Positions 1-10,344 of a stretch of DNA of 64,000 nt are shown here, one piece after another. This stretch comes from VRUE01 sp963764365 (GTDB taxonomy: Bacteria; Actinomycetota; Thermoleophilia; Solirubrobacterales; 70-9). The stretch's first letter is position 1; every line of letters starts with the position of its first letter. The stretch spans positions 1-64,000 of the forward strand of contig CAVXSI010000022.1 of assembly GCA_963764365.1 (NCBI GenBank), given 5' to 3'. The notes beneath the pieces are model-generated. The model was given only the letters and a program-made list of their open reading frames with translations. It was not told the origin of the DNA and ran no database searches. A program made the position numbers and the translations under genes.

Positions 1-633
1 GGCCCGGAGCACTCCAGCGCCAGGATCGAGCGCTTCCTCGCCCTCGGCGCCGAGGGCAACATCCGCATCGCCAACCCCAGCACCGCCGCCCAGTACTTCC
101 ACCTGCTGCGCCGCCAGGCGCTGATCCGCAAGCCGCGGCCGCTGATCGTCTTCACGCCGAAGGGCCTGCTGCGCCTCGACCGCGCCGCCGCCTCGCTCAA
201 GCAGCTGACCGACGGCCAGTTCCGCCACATCCTCGACGACCCGCGGGCGTCCGATCGGCGCGAGAAGGTCGAGCGGCTGGTGCTCTGCACCGGCAAGGTC
301 TACTTCGATATCGACGCCAGCGAGCGGCGCGAGACGGCCGAGAACGTCGCGATCGCCCGGGTCGAGATGCTCTACCCGTTCGCCAAGCAGCAGCTGAGCG
401 AGCTGATCGCCTCCTACCCGAACCTGAAGGAGATCGTCTGGACGCAGGAGGAGCCGCGCAACATGGGCTGCTGGAAGGTGATGTCGCGCCGCATGCCGGA
501 CCTGCTGCCGGAGGGGATCGAGCTGGGCTACGTCGGCAGGCCGACGCGGGCCAGCCCGGGCGAGGGATACTCGGTGGCGCATGCGCGCGAGCAGGAGCGG
601 ATCGTGCTTACGGCGCTTACTCCCGGGGCGTAG
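1..633 (+). CDS. 2-oxoglutarate dehydrogenase E1 / multifunctional Kgd, C-terminal part
   Basis: Partial gene, open from the first base of the window; 210 residues remain before TAG. The segment reads as the C-terminal transketolase-like domain of the thiamine-diphosphate E1 subunit, with STAAQYFHLLRRQ, then PLIVFTPKGLLR, then the TQEEPRNMGCW segment near the end. These are typical of SucA and of actinobacterial Kgd. The enzyme decarboxylates 2-oxoglutarate in the TCA cycle. The N-terminal domains that separate plain SucA from multifunctional Kgd lie outside the window, so no symbol is given. A palindromic element (664-783) begins 30 bp after the stop. Confidence 0.9.
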   Translation, partial: GPEHSSARIERFLALGAEGNIRIANPSTAAQYFHLLRRQALIRKPRPLIVFTPKGLLRLDRAAASLKQLTDGQFRHILDDPRASDRREKVERLVLCTGKVYFDIDASERRETAENVAIARVEMLYPFAKQQLSELIASYPNLKEIVWTQEEPRNMGCWKVMSRRMPDLLPEGIELGYVGRPTRASPGEGYSVAHAREQERIVLTALTPGA

Positions 634-663
634 GGGTGCGGGTCCTTGTCCTTGTGGCCGGGG

Positions 664-783
664 GGAGTGCAGGGGGTGTCCCCCCGTTGCTGGGTTTTTC
701 GCCTGGCGACGCAGAGGCCGTCCGAGATCGTGGGTGGGGCGAAAAAGAGGACGCCGCTGCCGGGGGGACACCCCCTGCACTCC
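664..783. repeat. Palindromic element, class A/E (120 bp)
   Basis: Perfect 23-bp inverted terminal arms (664-686 and 761-783, beginning GGAGTGCAGGGGGTGTCC). They enclose a second inverted repeat, TTTTTCGCC (695-703) with GGCGAAAAA (738-746). The interior carries GACGCAG and GAGGACGCCGC, words shared with the elements at 1344, 35508 and 62937, and its T-tract/A-tract stem resembles those at 28263 and 59558. It lies between two co-oriented genes, just after the E1 stop codon. Confidence 0.85.
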
Positions 784-830
784 TTTTCGGGTTCAGGCCG
801 CGTTGCTGAGCTGGATACGCTGGCCAGGAC

Positions 831-1169
831 ATGAGGAAGCCCGTGCCGGGAAAGCTGTTCGTGTGGGTGAAGCGCCTTTCTTGGCTGGAGCTGGGGATTT
901 TCTCGGGGTTGATCTTCTTCTGGTTGGCGCCCGGGTTTGAAACGGAGACGATGGTCTTTGGGTGGGCGCACGGGTTGGGGTTCGTGGTGCTCTGCATCGT
1001 CATCTGGGTCGCCTGTGTGAGGCGGGAGTCGCCCTACACGCTGCTGGCGGCGACGCTCACTCCGGTCGGGCCGGTCGGCAGCGTGATCGGGATCGAGCTG
1101 ATCGAGCGGCGTGGCTGGGGCGTTGCGGAAATCCCGCAGAACGTTGCGGAGAGCCCGAAAATCCGCTAA
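831..1169 (+). CDS. Small membrane protein, DUF3817-like
   Basis: 112 residues from ATG at 831. Three hydrophobic stretches are visible: about residues 18-34 (LELGIFSGLIFFWLAP), 45-60 (GLGFVVLCIVIWVACV) and 67-85. The layout and the WAHGLGFV-like central segment (aromatic, His, Gly) fit the DUF3817 family of small integral membrane proteins of unknown function. The C-terminus is polar. It stands alone between palindromic elements at 664-783 and 1344-1515. Family assignment is from pattern only. Confidence 0.6.
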   Translation: MRKPVPGKLFVWVKRLSWLELGIFSGLIFFWLAPGFETETMVFGWAHGLGFVVLCIVIWVACVRRESPYTLLAATLTPVGPVGSVIGIELIERRGWGVAEIPQNVAESPKIR

Positions 1170-1343
1170 GGCCAGCTTGACCTCGGCGCCGGGAGGCGCT
1201 ATAGGTAATCGTGACTGTTCCCAGTCGGGCAGTCCCAGCCTGGGGGAACAGGCGCGTCGGCATCCCTCCCTGGCTACCGACGCAGGTGCAGCGAGGGTCG
1301 CGCGGACCCCCTGCCTCCCGCGGCCCTCCTGTACCGCCTTGCG
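1170..1343. other. Non-coding stretch with small inverted repeats
   Basis: No gene seen. Two short imperfect hairpins are visible, CTGTTCCC/GGGAACAG (1215-1251) and CGTCGG/CCGACG (1255-1282). They precede the large class A palindrome at 1344 and may be remnants of similar elements. The whole 1170-1529 gap separates convergent genes. Confidence 0.5.
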
Positions 1344-1515
1344 GTGGGGAGGTGGCTCGGAAGCCTGGGGCGCGCGTCTGGCGGCGGCGAACGCTGCGCG
1401 AGGCGGCGTCCTCGGTCGGCCAGGTAGCGCTGCTACCTGGCCTTCCTGCGTCCTTGCCTCGCTTGGTTCGGCGCTCGCCAGCCGCACACCCCAGTCTTCC
1501 GAGCCACCTCCCCAC
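1344..1515. repeat. Palindromic element, class A (172 bp)
   Basis: 27-bp terminal inverted arms (1344-1370 and 1489-1515) match at 26 of 27 positions. The centre holds a perfect hairpin, GGCCAGGTAGC/GCTACCTGGCC (1418-1442). Read on the minus strand the interior has GCAAGGACGCAGGAAGG, the hairpin, then GACCGAGGACGCCGC. This is the same order and nearly the same words as the copy inside birA (62937-63104), but with a different inner stem (GGCCGAATAGC there) that is still fully paired. It sits between the DUF3817 gene and the 3' end of aconitase. Confidence 0.92.
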
Positions 1516-1529
1516 CTTTACGGGTCTTA

Positions 1530-4334
<2,805 letters not shown>

Positions 4335-4361
4335 GACTCCATCCTACGAAGCGGCGGTCTT

Positions 4362-4456
4362 GGGAGGGAGTGGGGGCCTCTCGCCCGGACAAGTGTCGCG
4401 CTAATTAGCGCGACACTTTGAGTATCCGCCCGTTCGAGAGGCCCCCACTCCCTCCC
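4362..4456. repeat. Nested palindrome upstream of acnA
   Basis: Perfect 22-bp outer arms (4362-4383 and 4435-4456, starting GGGAGGGAGTGGGGGCCTC) enclose a separate perfect 28-bp palindrome at 4391-4418 (AAGTGTCGCGCTAATTAGCG and its completion). It lies 28 bp upstream of the acnA start codon, so transcription of acnA must start in, or read through, this cruciform-prone DNA. Confidence 0.85.
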
Positions 4457-4461
4457 TGTCA

Positions 4462-4623
4462 GCGTCAGCGCTTGTCGGGCGGGTGGCGTCGGTGGCTCCC
4501 CCTCACTCGCAACTCGTCGATGGAGAGTGGGTGGGCTGGCGCCGCAAGCGCCATGCTCCTCCCGCGCAAAACGTTCGGGGGAGCCACCGACGCCCCCGTC
4601 TCTCCTGCGTCAGCGCTTGTCGG
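4462..4623. repeat. Terminal-inverted-repeat element flanked by direct repeats
   Basis: Perfect 18-bp inverted ends (GGCGTCGGTGGCTCCCCC at 4485-4502 and its complement at 4577-4594) bound about 110 bp. Outside them, the 16-bp string GCGTCAGCGCTTGTCGG (less its first base in part) occurs at 4462-4478 and again at 4607-4623. The inner copy contains the last codons and stop of the SDR gene on the minus strand. The arrangement looks like an insertion that duplicated the 3' end of that gene. No coding capacity is seen inside. Confidence 0.7.
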
Positions 4624-5411
4624 ATTGGCCTTTGGCGACCGTAGCCGCCGCCTTTTGGCCGGCGTCGCCGCTGGCGATCTTGACCGAGACGCCGGGGCTG
4701 GCGAGGGCGAAGTGGGCGAGCAGGCGTTGCTGGATCGGAGCGACGGTGATCTCGACCTTGTTGCGCTCGATCGCGCGCAGGACGGCCGCGGCGACCTGCT
4801 GCGGGGTGCCGGTGCCGAGGCCGGGGAGTCGGAGGGGCGCCCGAGTCGGCGTACATGCCCGCTTCGCGGATCGTGCCCGGGGAGACGATCGAGACGCCGA
4901 TCCCGAGCGGGTCGAGGTCGGCGCGGAGGCCGAGCGCGAAGCCGCGCAGGCCGAACTTGGTCGCGTTGTAGATCGAGGAGAGCGGCGTCGCCGACTTGCC
5001 CGAGAGCGAGGAGACGAAGACCATGTGGCCCGAGCCGCGCTCCAGCATCGCCGGCTCGAGAGCGCGGGCGAGCAGCATCGGCGCCTCGAGGTTGACGCGC
5101 AGGGCGCCGGTCAGCTGCTCGGTCGTGAAGTCGGTGAGCCGGCCGGTCCCGGGCAGCCCGGCGTTCGCGACGAGGATGTCGACGTCGCCTGCTTCGGCCG
5201 CCAGCTTCTCGGCCGCGCCGGGCTCGGCGAGGTCGGCGGGGAGGGTGCGGTGGCCGTCGCCGGGCAGCTCGGATGCGAGCGCTTCCAGGGCCTCCGCCTT
5301 GCGGCCGCTGAGGATGAGCTCGGCGCCACGCCCCGCGAGAGCGGCGGCGATCGCCCGGCCGAGACCTCCGGTGGCCCCGGTGAGGAGCGCTGATCGGCCG
5401 GCAAGTTCCAT
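4610..5411 (-). CDS. Short-chain dehydrogenase/reductase (one frame break)
   Basis: Classical SDR of about 266 residues from ATG at 5411. Cofactor motif TGATGGLGRAIA near residue 13, NAG at about 89 (LVANAGLPG), catalytic Ser in VFVSSLSGK, and the YNATK version of YxxxK. After REAGMYADSGA the frame shifts near 4838. The continuation LPGLGTGTPQQVAAAVLRAI runs in another frame to KGQSDKR and the stop at 4610. Length modulo 3 agrees with a single indel, probably a sequencing error. Substrate unknown. Confidence 0.8.
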
Positions 5412-5544
5412 CCCAAGGCGCAAGCTAGCAGCCGCGTCGCCGAAAGGAATCGGGCATGAATGTGCGAAAGGCAACAATATGTTTGCGTTCTGTGAGCATC
5501 CAGCCGGGCGATCGTCTACACTGCCCGCCGTTCCAAACAACCGA

Positions 5545-5682
5545 AACGCCTAATCCCGCCAGCACAATGCGACGCGGGAACGGGGGAACCACGTTTTCGG
5601 GGCTAACCCGCTCAGATAGGGCGGGGGCGCAGGCTCCTTTCGCGCCAGCCCGACAGCTAACCCCGTAGGCAGACGAAGGAGA
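5545..5682 (+). promoter_or_regulatory. ydaO/yuaA-type c-di-AMP riboswitch
   Basis: The leader of the cell-wall gene carries the recognisable series GCGACGCGGGAACGGGGGAACC, then GGGGCTAACCCG, then CAGGCTCCTTTCGCGCC, then CGACAGCTAACCCCGTAGGC, ending at GAAGGAG. The CAGCTAACCCCGTAGGC block just before the ribosome site is the hallmark of actinobacterial ydaO leaders, which bind cyclic di-AMP and usually repress peptidoglycan hydrolase genes. Edges are approximate and no alignment was run. Confidence 0.8.
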
Positions 5683-5687
5683 TCGGT

Positions 5688-6245
5688 TTGCTTACGAACA
5701 GCTCAAAGTTCAGAAGCGGGTTGGCGGCGACGGCGGCTCTCGTCTCGCTTGCCCTCCTGGCACCGGCCGGTGCTTCCGCCAGCTGCGACAGCGGTGGGCT
5801 GACCCCGGCCGAAATCGACATCTGCACCCCCACCCCGAAGGCACGGCTTCTGCAAAACGGGATGCTGATCCCGCCGAAATCCGCGCCCGGCCGCGTCAAG
5901 CGAGTGATCGCATTCGCCAACCGGATCCGCACCAAGCCCTACGTCTGGGGCGGTGGCCACGGCCGCTGGTGGGACCGTGGCTACGACTGCTCGGGCTCGG
6001 TCAGCTACGCCCTGCACGGCGGCCAGTTCATCGAAGACCCGCTGCCCTCCGGCCCGATGGAGCGCTGGGGACTGACGGGCGAAGGCCGCTGGATCACCGT
6101 CTACGCCAACCCCGGCCACGCCTACGCGGTGATCGCCGGCTACCGCTGGGACACCTCCGGCGACGCCAACGGCAGTGGGCCGCGCTGGCACGAAGACCTG
6201 CGCGACAACGTCGGCTACGTCGCCCGGCACCCCGCCGGTTTCTAA
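5688..6245 (+). CDS. Secreted NlpC/P60-like cell-wall protein
   Basis: 185 residues from TTG at 5688, chosen because GAAGGAG lies 5 bases upstream. A Sec signal is clear: basic start, then ATAALVSLALLAPAGASAS, with likely cleavage after about residue 32. The mature part has RTKPYVWGGGHGRWWDRGYDCSG, the YxWGGG...DCSG layout around the catalytic Cys of NlpC/P60 peptidases, and a later GHAYAVIAGY that could supply the His. The c-di-AMP riboswitch upstream suits a peptidoglycan hydrolase. It is short, and whether it is an active peptidase is not certain. A strong intrinsic terminator follows. Confidence 0.75.
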   Translation: MLTNSSKFRSGLAATAALVSLALLAPAGASASCDSGGLTPAEIDICTPTPKARLLQNGMLIPPKSAPGRVKRVIAFANRIRTKPYVWGGGHGRWWDRGYDCSGSVSYALHGGQFIEDPLPSGPMERWGLTGEGRWITVYANPGHAYAVIAGYRWDTSGDANGSGPRWHEDLRDNVGYVARHPAGF

Positions 6246-6267
6246 GCGGGCACGCCTGAGCCTTACG

Positions 6268-6297
6268 CCGCCCCGGCCAACCGGCCGGGGCGGTTTT
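6268..6297 (+). terminator. Rho-independent terminator
   Basis: Perfect 11-bp stem CCGCCCCGGCC/GGCCGGGGCGG with an AACC loop, followed by TTTT. It lies 22 bp past the stop of the cell-wall gene and separates it from the pot operon. Confidence 0.9.
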
Positions 6298-6350
6298 GTG
6301 CTTGCTTTCCTCAACTCCTCGGCTAACTTCTCCGTGTAGCTGCTCCACCT

Positions 6351-7367
6351 GACATCCGCCTCTCCAGCCTCAGCAAGCGGTACGGCGAGGTTGAGGCGGT
6401 TGCGGGCATCGACCTGGAGATCGCGGCGGGAGAGTTCTTCACCATGCTCGGCCCGTCGGGGTCGGGGAAGACGACGACCCTGCGGATGATCGCCGGCTTC
6501 GAGGACCCCGACGCCGGGACTATCGAGCTCGCCGGCCGCGACGTCACCGGGGTCCCGCCCTACGACCGCGCGGTCAACACGGTCTTCCAGGACTACGCGC
6601 TGTTCCCGCACATGACGGTCGGCGAGAACGTCGCCTACGGCCTGCGGGTCGCCGGCGTCGCCAGGGCCGAGCGGACGCGGCGGCGCGACGAGGCGCTGGA
6701 GATGGTCCGCCTGCCCGACTACGGCGACCGCAGGCCGGGCGAGCTCTCCGGAGGGCAGCGGCAGCGGGTGGCGCTGGCGCGCGCGATCGTCAACCGGCCG
6801 CGGGTGCTGCTGCTCGACGAGCCGCTCGGCGCGCTCGACCTGAAGCTGCGCGAGCAGATGCAGAGCGAGCTGAAGGCGATCCAGGGCGAGGTCGGCATCA
6901 CCTTCGTCTACGTCACCCACGACCAGGACGAGGCGCTGACGATGAGCAACCGGATCGCCGTCTTCAACCGCGGGCGGATCGAGCAGGTCAGCACCCCGGT
7001 CGAGCTCTACGAGCACCCGGCGACCGAGTTCGTCGCCGGCTTCGTCGGCGTCTCCAACATGCTCGAGCGCGAGGGCGACCGCTTCACGATCCGCCCCGAG
7101 AAGATCCAGCTGCTCGACGCCGGCCACGCGCCGAACGGCCTGCGCACCGAGCGCGGGCGGATCGCCGAGGTCGGCTACGCGGGGATGGTCACCCGCTACA
7201 CGGTCGCGCTCGCCGCCGGCGGACAGCTTCAGGTCGTTCGACAGAACGCGGAGGGAACGGCGCTCGGCGCCGCCGCCGAGCGGGGGAAGGAGGTCACAGT
7301 GGGCTGGCGCCCGGAGCACACGGTCGCCGTCCGCGCCAAATCCAAGCAAGAGGAGGAATCGACGTGA
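6351..7367 (+). CDS. potA: Spermidine/putrescine-type ABC transporter ATPase
   Basis: Energises polyamine-type uptake at the inner face of the membrane. Walker A GPSGSGKTT near residue 34, Q-loop DYALFPHM, signature LSGGQRQRVALARA, Walker B VLLLDEPLGALD, H-loop VTHDQDEAL, and a C-terminal TOBE-like part. Homology to the family starts at IRLSSLSKRYGEV (6354), upstream of the first ATG (6444). No in-frame start codon exists there, and a stop lies just before, so a base is probably missing near GTGTAGCTG at 6334. The true start is unresolved. The stop overlaps the GTG of potD by four bases. Confidence 0.85.
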   Translation, partial: DIRLSSLSKRYGEVEAVAGIDLEIAAGEFFTMLGPSGSGKTTTLRMIAGFEDPDAGTIELAGRDVTGVPPYDRAVNTVFQDYALFPHMTVGENVAYGLRVAGVARAERTRRRDEALEMVRLPDYGDRRPGELSGGQRQRVALARAIVNRPRVLLLDEPLGALDLKLREQMQSELKAIQGEVGITFVYVTHDQDEALTMSNRIAVFNRGRIEQVSTPVELYEHPATEFVAGFVGVSNMLEREGDRFTIRPEKIQLLDAGHAPNGLRTERGRIAEVGYAGMVTRYTVALAAGGQLQVVRQNAEGTALGAAAERGKEVTVGWRPEHTVAVRAKSKQEEEST

Positions 7368-8559
7368 GGACCAAGGACGCACATCCAGCTCGCACCGCGT
7401 GGATCGTCATCGCCGGGCTGCTCGCCTTCATGCTGCTGCTGGCGGGCTGCGGCAGCTCCGGCGGCGGCGAATCGAGCAACGGAGAAGAACTTGCCAAGCT
7501 CGGCAAGGGCGAGGGCCAGGTCAACCTGATCTCCTGGGCCGGCTACGTCGAACCCGAATGGGCAAAGCCGTTCGAAAAGAAGACCGGATGCAAGGTGAAC
7601 GACAAGGTAGCCGGCACCTCCGACGAAATGGTCCAGCTGATGCGGACCGGCCAGTACGACGGCGTCTCGGCCTCGGGCAACGCGACCGCCCGCCTGGTCG
7701 ACGGCGGCAACGTCGCCCCGGTCAACGTCAGCCTGGTGCCGAACTACAAGACGATCTTCGCAGACCTCAAGAACCAGCCCTACAACACCTTCGAAGGCGT
7801 CCACTACGGCATCCCGCACGGCCGCGGCGCCAACCTGCTGATGTGGAACCCGAACGACGTCAAGCCGGCCCCCGACTCCTGGGAAGTGACCTTCGACCCG
7901 AAGGTCGCGTCGAAGTACAAGGGCAAGATCAGCCAGTACGACGACCCGATCTACATCGCCGAAGCGGCGCGTCTACCTGAAGTACCACGAACCCGGGCTG
8001 GGGATCAAAAACCCATACGAGCTGAACGAAGAACAGTTCGAAGCGGCGGTCGGCCTGCTGAAGGAACAGCATCCGCTGGTCGGCGAATACTGGTCCGACG
8101 CGGCGAAGCAGATCTCAGCCTTCACCAACGGTGACGACGCGGTCGGCACGACCTGGCAGTACCAGTACTTCGCCCTCAAGGAAGAAGGCGAGCCGGTCGA
8201 CGCCAGCCCCGCCAGCCAGGGCTTCCTGCCGAAGGAGGGGGCGACCGGGTGGTCGGACACCTGGATGATCAGCTCCGAAGCCAAGCATCCCAACTGCATG
8301 TACATGTGGATGAACTGGATCATCGAACCGAAGGTCAACGCCGAGGTCGCCGAATGGTTCGGCGAGGCGCCGGCGCAGAGCCTCGCCTGCGAACACGACC
8401 AAGAATCCGAACTTCTGCAGCGAATACCACGCCGACGAACCGGCCTTCTGGAAGCGCGTCTACTACTGGGAGACCCCGCTGGCCGAATGCGGCAACGGCG
8501 AAAGCGACTGCATGGACTACAACGAATGGGTCCAGGCCTGGACGGCGATCAAGGGCTGA
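7364..8559 (+). CDS. potD: Polyamine-type ABC transporter substrate-binding lipoprotein (frame-broken)
   Basis: GTG start overlaps the potA stop. Lipoprotein signal WIVIAGLLAFMLLLAGCGSS with Cys as mature residue 1. Then VNLISWAGYVEPEW, YDGVSASGNATARL and GIPHGRGANLLMWN, typical of the PotD/PotF fold that captures putrescine or spermidine outside the cell. The frame shifts near 7970 (after DPIYIAEAAR) and near 8398. The rest (VYLKYHEPGLGIKNP, then WSDTWMISS, ending WVQAWTAIKG) is collinear with the family. Glu is written mostly GAA here, unlike cytoplasmic neighbours. Confidence 0.8.
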
Positions 8560-8579
8560 GCCGCGGCGGCCGGAGCCCG

Positions 8580-9473
8580 ATGGCAAGTGAGACGCGGCAG
8601 CTGGCGGAGGAGGTCGGTGGGCCACAGGCTCGCCGGCCTCTTCCACGGCCGCCCCCGCCTGCAGGTCGGGGCACTGCTGGCCGGCCCGGTCGGCTGGCTG
8701 GTGGTCGGCTACCTGGGCTCGCTGGCGGTCCTGCTGGTCAGCGCCTTCTGGTCGGTCGGCCAGCTGAGCGGCGAGGTGTCAAGGGTTTCACGCTGGAAAA
8801 CTTCGACACGCTGCTCGACGAGCCGGTCTACCGCGACGATCGCCTCGCGGACGGTCCTGATCGCCGCCCTGGTCACGGTCACCGACGCGCTGCTCGCGCT
8901 TGCCGATCGCCTTCTTCATGGCGAAGGTCGCGCAGCCGCCGCGGCAAGGCGCTGCTGGTCGTCGCGGTGCTGCTGCCGCTCTGGTCCTCCTACCTGGTCA
9001 AGGTCTACGCCTGGCGGACGATGCCTCAGCGAGGACGGGGTGCTCAACTGGGCCCTGCACCCGCTCGGGCTGCACGGCCCCGGCTACGGCAACACCGCCG
9101 TCTGGCTGGTGATGAGCTACATCTGGCTGCCCGTACATGATCATCCCGATCTACGCCGGCCTGGAGCGGATCCCCGACTCGCTGCTCAGCGCCTCCGAGG
9201 ACCTCGGCGCCGCGCCCTGCACCACCTTCAGGCGGGTCATCCTGCCGCTCGTCTTCCCGGCGGTCGTCGCCGGCTCGATCTTCACCTTCTCGCTGACCCT
9301 CGGCGACTACATCACCCGCAGCTGGTCTCCAACACCCAGTTCATCGGCAACGTGATCTTCAGCAACATCACCAACAACCTGCCGCTCGCGGCGGCCTTCG
9401 CCCTGGTGCCGATCGTCGTCATGGTCGCCTACCTGCTGTCGCCCGCCGGCTCGGCGCCTTCGAGCACGTCTGA
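8580..9473 (+). CDS. potB: ABC transporter permease PotB (heavily frame-broken)
   Basis: Membrane permease, recognised piece by piece across three frames: LLAGPVGWLVVGYLGSLAVLL, KGFTLENFDTLLDEPVY, VVAVLLPLWSSYLVKVYAW, GVLNWALHPLGL, then the EAA loop SASEDLGAAP followed by RRVILPLVFPAVVAG. At least six single-base shifts occur, for example a missing G in CCGCGGCAAGGCG near 8942 and a missing C in ATCACCCGCAG near 9318. Both are homopolymer changes, so I infer consensus error rather than decay. Its TGA (9471-9473) overlaps the potC ATG. Confidence 0.7.
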
Positions 9474-10343
9474 TGAGGCTCTCGCAAGGCGTCGCAAGGG
9501 CGCTGCTCCGGATCGCCGTCGCCGTCGGCCTCGCGTTCATCTACGTCCCGCTGTCGTGATCGTCGTCTACGCCTTCAACTCGAGCAAGGTGCTCGACTGG
9601 CCGCCGCCGAGCCTGACCCTCGAATGGTTCGCGAAGGCGTTCGAAAGCGAAGCCGCCCGCGAAGCCTTCCTCACCTCGGTCAAAGCCGGGATCGCGGCGA
9701 CCGTCGATCGCGCTGCTGCTCGGCACGCTGGCCTCGCTGGCGGTCGCCCGCCACCGCTTCTTCGGCCGCGAGACGATCTCCTTCCTGGTGATCCTGCCGA
9801 TCGCCCTGCCGGGGATCGTCACCGGCGTCGCCATCAGCAACACCTTCACCCAGGTGCTCGGCATCGACCTCAGCCTGCTCACGGTGATCATCGGCCACGC
9901 CACCTTCTGCATCGTCGTCGTCTACAACAACGTCGGTCGCCCGCCTGCGCCGCCTCTCCAGGCTCCTTCGAGGAGGCCTCTGCCGACCTTGGCGCCCACA
10001 CCTGGCAGACCTTCCGCTTCGTCACCCTGCCGAGCATGCGCAGCGCCCTCGTCGCCGGCGCCCTGCTCGCCTTCGCCCTCTCCTTCGACGAGATCATCGT
10101 CACCACTTCACGATCGGCGCCGGCGAACAGACGCTGCCGATCTGGATCTTCACCAACTTCTTCCGCCCCAACCAGCTGCCGATCGTCAACGTCGTCGCCG
10201 TGCTGGTCATCCTGATCTCGATCGTCCCCGTCTACCTCGCCCACCGCCTCGGCGCCGAGCAGGGCACGGCGGCGGGCCGGGGCATCCGCGGCAGCCGGGT
10301 CGAGGGCGGCGGGGTGGAGACCGAGGCGACGGCGGTGCCGTGA
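9473..10343 (+). CDS. potC: ABC transporter permease PotC (frame-broken)
   Basis: Second permease of the pot operon; the ATG overlaps the potB stop (TGATG). Collinear pieces include VIVVYAFNSSKVLDWPPPSLTLEWF, TISFLVILPIALPGIVTGVAI, the EAA loop EASADLGAHTWQTFRFVTLP and LAFALSFDEIIVT. The last piece is typical of PotC/PotI, which usually carry an ALSFDE motif. Frame changes occur near 9556, 9710, 9935 and 10110. The C-terminal tail is rich in Gly/Arg. The stop lies 2 bp from the convergent carboxylase gene. Confidence 0.7.
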
Positions 10344-10344
10344 C

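Noticed and set aside
4569..4577. AAACGTTCG as a LexA half-site
   Set aside because: Lacks the GAAC-N4-GTTC spacing seen at 18849.
5703..7382. 559-codon minus-strand open frame opposite the pot operon
   Set aside because: Its predicted protein is a mirror of potA and the cell-wall gene (ABC motifs are clear on the plus strand only).
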